NCBI GenBank assembly: GCA_964524145.1
Contig: CAZGCA010000021.1
Location: 1-64,000 of the forward strand
Direction of reading: 5' to 3'
Length of the DNA: 64,000 bases
Source: CAZGCA01 sp964524145
Lineage (GTDB): Bacteria > Hydrogenedentota > CAZGCA01
In this document: positions 62,601 through 64,000 of the stretch, piece by piece
Position numbering within the stretch: position 1 is the stretch's first letter
Layout of the letters: every line of letters begins with the position of its first letter
Translations under genes and position numbers: made by a program
Notes under the pieces: model-generated
Database searches by the model: none
Told to the model about the DNA's origin: nothing
The model's input: the letters and a program-made list of their open reading frames with translations, nothing else

Positions 62601-64000
62601 GACATACACGCGGCCCTCGTTTGAGCCGATGCAATCGTATTTGTACGCGCACACAATAACGTCGGCATAGCCATCGCCGTTCACATCGCCCGCCCCCGAT
62701 ACAGAACTGCCCAAGAAGGCGTTCTCCTGGTTGCTCTCCACGCTCCAGTCTGGCGTGGTTGGGAAGCCCGACTCCGAACCGTGGTACACAAACACCGCCC
62801 CTTCATCCGCTTCGCCGTTGCTGTAGTACTTTGCACCAACGATGGCGTCGGCGTAGCCGTCGCCGTTCACATCGCCTGCTCCCGATACCGACCACCCAAA
62901 AAAGGCGTGCGCCCGGTCGCTCTCCCCAAACCAAGATGCCTCGGTTGAGAGACCGGAGCCTGAACCGCAAAAAACACGGGCACGACCCTCATTTGACTCG
63001 CCGTTATCATCCGTCGGAGCGCCAATAATGACATCGGCGTAACCGTCTCCGTTTACGTCACCCGCGCCAGACACAGACCAAGCGAACCACGGTGCTTGGG
63101 GTTGGTTGCCCTCGGCCATCCAGTCCGCGTTGGCCAGAGTGCCGTTAGGGCGTGTGTGGTGGGCGTCAAGCCCCGTCGATGATCCGTGGTAGACAAACGC
63201 CCCTCCTTCCTCGTACTGGCCGTTCTCGTAGTATGGTGCCCCAACGATCACGTCAGCATACCCGTCGCCATTTACATCGCCCGCACCGGACACGGAGTGG
63301 CCGAAGTCAGCCCCTGTTTGGTCACTCTCGGCGGTCCAATCCGCATTGGCCGGAGTACCCAGAGGCCGTGTCCCATTAGCATCCAGGCCTGTCGATGAAC
63401 CATAGTACACAAAGACCTCGCCATCATCATACCTGTAAGCTCCGATAATGACATCGGCGTACCCGTCACCATCGACGTCCCCTGCATCGGACACGGAATG
63501 CCCAAATGACGCGTTGGCCTGATCGCTCTCGCTTGTCCAGTCTGGACTACTAGAAAGACCGGATTCGCGACCGTGGTAAACATACACCAGGCTCGCGTCG
63601 TTGGTGCCGAAATAGACCGCCGGTGCCCCAATAATGACATCGCTGTAGCCGTCTCCGTTGACATCGCCCGCACAAGATACTGAATAGCCGAAGCACGCAT
63701 ACTGCTCGTTGCCCTCGTCGGTCCACACCGGGGTCGTCAATAGGCCGGATTCGGAGCCGAGGTAAACATACGCGGCCCCTTCCATAGTCGAAGGGTTCTT
63801 GTACTGCGGTGCGCCAATGATGACGTCTGCGTAACCGTCGCCGTTCACGTCGCCCGCACCCGAAACGCAATGACCGAAAAATGCCCCTGCTTGTTCGCCC
63901 TCCTCCGTCCACACCGGCGCCTCAGTAAGACCCGAAGCCGAACCGTGGTAAACAAGCGCCCGTCCCTCGTAGGTCTGTCCATTGTCATAACGCTGTTCCC
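56679..64000 (-). CDS. Giant surface protein with FG-GAP repeats, C13 protease, cohesin and dockerin domains (5' end outside window)
   Basis: At least 2,439 residues; the start and signal peptide lie beyond the right edge. From N to C: 12 FG-GAP/integrin-alpha-like repeats in the window (GAGDVNGDGYADVIIGA type, about 61630-64000), each with a DxDG-like calcium loop; beta-rich Ig-like segments (59930-61630); a clan CD, C13/legumain-like cysteine protease (about 59130-59925) with catalytic His in FLDHGGEG (codon 59616-59618) and Cys in IYGACRSGSF (codon 59448-59450); a linker; a carboxypeptidase-regulatory-like domain (about 58175-58420); cadherin-like repeats, two of them 99-residue tandem copies (about 57280-58170); a cohesin-like domain (56865-57263); and a C-terminal dockerin (56682-56846) with DVNGDGFVNALDVQ. 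Likely secreted and calcium dependent. Cohesin plus dockerin in one chain suggests self-assembly or anchoring. The substrate of the protease is unknown. Confidence 0.88.
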   Translation of the reverse strand, partial: EQRYDNGQTYEGRALVYHGSASGLTEAPVWTEEGEQAGAFFGHCVSGAGDVNGDGYADVIIGAPQYKNPSTMEGAAYVYLGSESGLLTTPVWTDEGNEQYACFGYSVSCAGDVNGDGYSDVIIGAPAVYFGTNDASLVYVYHGRESGLSSSPDWTSESDQANASFGHSVSDAGDVDGDGYADVIIGAYRYDDGEVFVYYGSSTGLDANGTRPLGTPANADWTAESDQTGADFGHSVSGAGDVNGDGYADVIVGAPYYENGQYEEGGAFVYHGSSTGLDAHHTRPNGTLANADWMAEGNQPQAPWFAWSVSGAGDVNGDGYADVIIGAPTDDNGESNEGRARVFCGSGSGLSTEASWFGESDRAHAFFGWSVSGAGDVNGDGYADAIVGAKYYSNGEADEGAVFVYHGSESGFPTTPDWSVESNQENAFLGSSVSGAGDVNGDGYADVIVCAYKYDCIGSNEGRVYVYNGSPGGVSSADPWIEDGSADHAYFGYSVSGAGDVNGDGYADVVIGEYRTDRVHVYYGSADGVSRTDPEPSTLEGGQSGSCFGACVSGAGDVNGDGYADVVIGALDYDNGETDEGAAFVYHGSPLGVSETPAWTAEGDQQEAQFGGSVSGAGDVNGDGYADVVIGALDYDNGERDEGAAFVYHGSSTGLDADATRPTGSPANADWAADCDQADALFGHSVSGAGDVNGDGFADVIVGAYEYDNGDQAEGLAYVYVGSAAGLSTMPQWTDESDQNWADFGYSVSGAGDVNGDGYADIIVGDPRNDNGEEDVGRASVYYGNGGGMTFIPRQARADGTAPVGAGCMTGAEAVRLKMLGRTPMGRTDVKLEWEVKPYGTPFDGTDTGMSTDWADTDTAGVELDEFVSVLGLANGYRWRMRLLYHPAQSPHEIHSPWYSPQWPMPAAADFRTSAYLPPTMPGVQVTPDSPTTTDHLKCEVTEQSTVYNDLTAYYCYTWSNGTRTVENPCTEATSDTLDSSFTSKHETWTCSVVCEDGIGHSHLPVEDSTTVINTPPEPPEITLPPEWPDKQNLVCQVVECSDDDGDAITYTFDWEYDRGTGWTAWTGTVMVENLYSQINNEDTLPDDTWRCTVTSNDDDGPGGLTPPSDECTILSHGIIDSSISLTFDGPNTVRLGGLITVKGAITPPPTAAAVVSFESESPSEDAWDMEFPPAVGTDTDRYSTMFYPDEASEGRDEWKLKASWPGDDTHRPATSDEVTFTVNKARPMLTLELSASAVPTGLQGITDLTAMATLIAPIPSHLSDLLEGRTIKLFWRDPDGHTADDSEALQATTVVETSPTGGEVGVAEFDLLNSGIDFSIEGTWTFQANLDEDDNFKRATSPGYDDDDAARLIVKDSAGYAIIVLGKAEDEAGHREHGKTTDYVYRTLRARAFHGDLNPDITDIYYLREVLLSRGETIAEGIHIHDTSPTKPDVQNAIETWAYDKICASPAPLYVIFLDHGGEGKFHLFSTPDGDDSDDYITPEELAMYFYELQSKLEGVGGEAAEQDVVFIYGACRSGSFIPAVSGERRVIIASCGPDEVSHRGVIDPSDGIREGEAFATELFRNASTGKTLEESFELAEDSIAEYIATQSNSGDADRPQHPVLDDPSERADQLVLGFGENEGGSVGWLWAAPAVIDADEPLVDLEARADREPLTADYKAWVEIKTPDYSGSTPINSSNPDSQEMVEMPGIFHNEAESDLATGTFKWLVSDLTSEISEPGTYKVFYYLMDPGTGPGTEQTSSYLLTTIYVGSSQPPDPVTLVHPDDGAVLGSMPVFVWEETTDPDGDAITYRLEISEDNGFPEGATIVKEGLLGNAAVATMADGIQDLRDYYWRVVPVDEYGSKPASNTFRTFSTDFLNPVVSGCILGMVTDKRSGTPIVGATITVTPEAGSKTSNNRGHYLFATLSPQTYTVGIVAEKYEPQSTGNVKVEAGEVEEVRFQLVPENVAPVCTEIPDVSFEEDSSDTSIDLDGHVSDVDHTDAELSWTYSGATHLTVSIDPTTHVVTLGAVADWHSAEPEEIMFTCTDPGELSCTTQVNVTVESVNDPPVCTPILEVSFDEDATDTSIDLDDYVSDVDHTDAELSWTYSDAMNVTISIDPTTHVVTLGAVANWHGTESITFTCTDPGGLLDTTQVSVTVNSVNDAPWIDPAIPDLVVDTNAELTYNLTGHEHDVEDSDSGLVWSVNGLSTSLFNATIDPSIDELTVTPVRGTEGIDEVQFVLQDSDGATVSQWVTVTVSSETQPKAVLTVGSGRTQDNDAVTVAVTLGPVEAEVAEIEFTFVINSQVVKVESIVAGAQANAVGKTVKVSQMDADHHYVTVGGNISVLADGEVVRITLRAAESDGGCRRSSLDLQDLACYDANGAAIIPIVGVGGHFCLDCTSPNIDCSTGPVDAIDVQLVINATLGIDVPWDCDVNGDGFVNALDVQIAINAALGMAT
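57574..58167. repeat. Tandem 297-bp cadherin-like coding repeats
   Basis: Two adjacent 99-codon units inside the giant gene are alike at DNA level (shared landmarks 297 bases apart, for example at 57764 and 58061). They encode cadherin-like domains with DVSFEED / EVSFDED and SDVDHTDAELSWTYS, indicating a fairly recent duplication. A more diverged third unit follows at about 57280-57575. Confidence 0.75.
61630..64000. repeat. FG-GAP coding repeat array
   Basis: Twelve repeats with 180-220-base spacing, each encoding a FGxSVSGAGDVNGDGYAD core; the array continues past the window edge. Neighbouring repeats at about 62050-62330 are almost identical in DNA, which suggests recent duplication or gene conversion. 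Confidence 0.85.

Noticed and set aside
61630..64000. Regularly spaced DNA repeats resembling a CRISPR array
   Set aside because: The period (180-220 bases) is far too long, the frame stays open, and the units encode FG-GAP repeats; no cas gene is present.

Overview
The window reads as a chromosome segment of a Gram-negative, polysaccharide-degrading bacterium of the Planctomycetes / Lentisphaerae / Candidatus Hydrogenedentes type. The grounds are eight Cys-type sulfatases, mostly behind twin-arginine (TAT) signals; DUF1080 and TAT-exported Gfo/Idh proteins; a PQQ-propeller giant; FG-GAP, cohesin and dockerin modules in one protein; and a PPi-type phosphofructokinase. The phylum is inferred; no rRNA, tRNA or marker gene is present to prove it. 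I see no prophage, transposase or CRISPR array.

Layout. (1) 115-8244, minus strand: a likely operon, in transcription order GH29 alpha-L-fucosidase, three sulfatases, Gfo/Idh oxidoreductase and DUF1080 hydrolase. It follows a canonical promoter at 8320-8348 and looks built to desulfate and cleave a fucose-containing sulfated glycan. (2) 8363-13711: a GH130/beta-helix chimeric remnant next to a divergent LacI regulator, two more sulfatases, and remnants of a PQQ-propeller gene and a TPR gene. (3) 13758-18598: an NTF2-like lipoprotein diverging from a sugar isomerase-DUF1080 fusion, then a DUF6807 protein and an unknown polytopic membrane protein. (4) 18599-24922: two copies of a 329-bp palindrome-rich repeat bracketing an amino-acid permease, an exported O-methyltransferase, an AGE-family epimerase, an SGNH lipoprotein and a DHDPS/NAL-family aldolase. 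(5) 24923-33511, plus strand: MBOAT acyltransferase, a CBM9-propeller protein and its overlapping paralogous neighbour, a SUMF1-domain protein and a membrane-anchored SGNH esterase. This looks like a surface O-acylation or glycan-handling locus that I cannot match to a described system. (6) 33593-41288: three sulfatases, a GIY-YIG gene sitting between two inverted-repeat (MITE-like) elements, two heptanucleotide repeat arrays, an aldo/keto reductase-like protein and an ICMT-like methyltransferase. (7) 41289-53502, minus strand: dolichol/phytol-kinase-like protein, GH36-like, GH20-like and GH10 hydrolases, a saccharopine-dehydrogenase-like protein, a 1,106-residue propeller-methyltransferase-propeller protein and a UshA-type phosphatase. 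(8) 53738-64000: M20 peptidase, PPi-type phosphofructokinase, and a giant surface protein that runs off the right edge and carries a legumain-like (C13) protease domain.

How the genes fit together: most products carry export signals, so sulfate removal, glycosidic cleavage and sugar oxidation probably happen in the periplasm or at the surface. Epimerase, aldolase and phosphofructokinase would then process sugars inside. The best candidates for undescribed biology are the MBOAT/paralog-pair/SGNH locus, the exported methyltransferase domains, the C13-FG-GAP-cohesin-dockerin giant, and the GIY-YIG/inverted-repeat unit.
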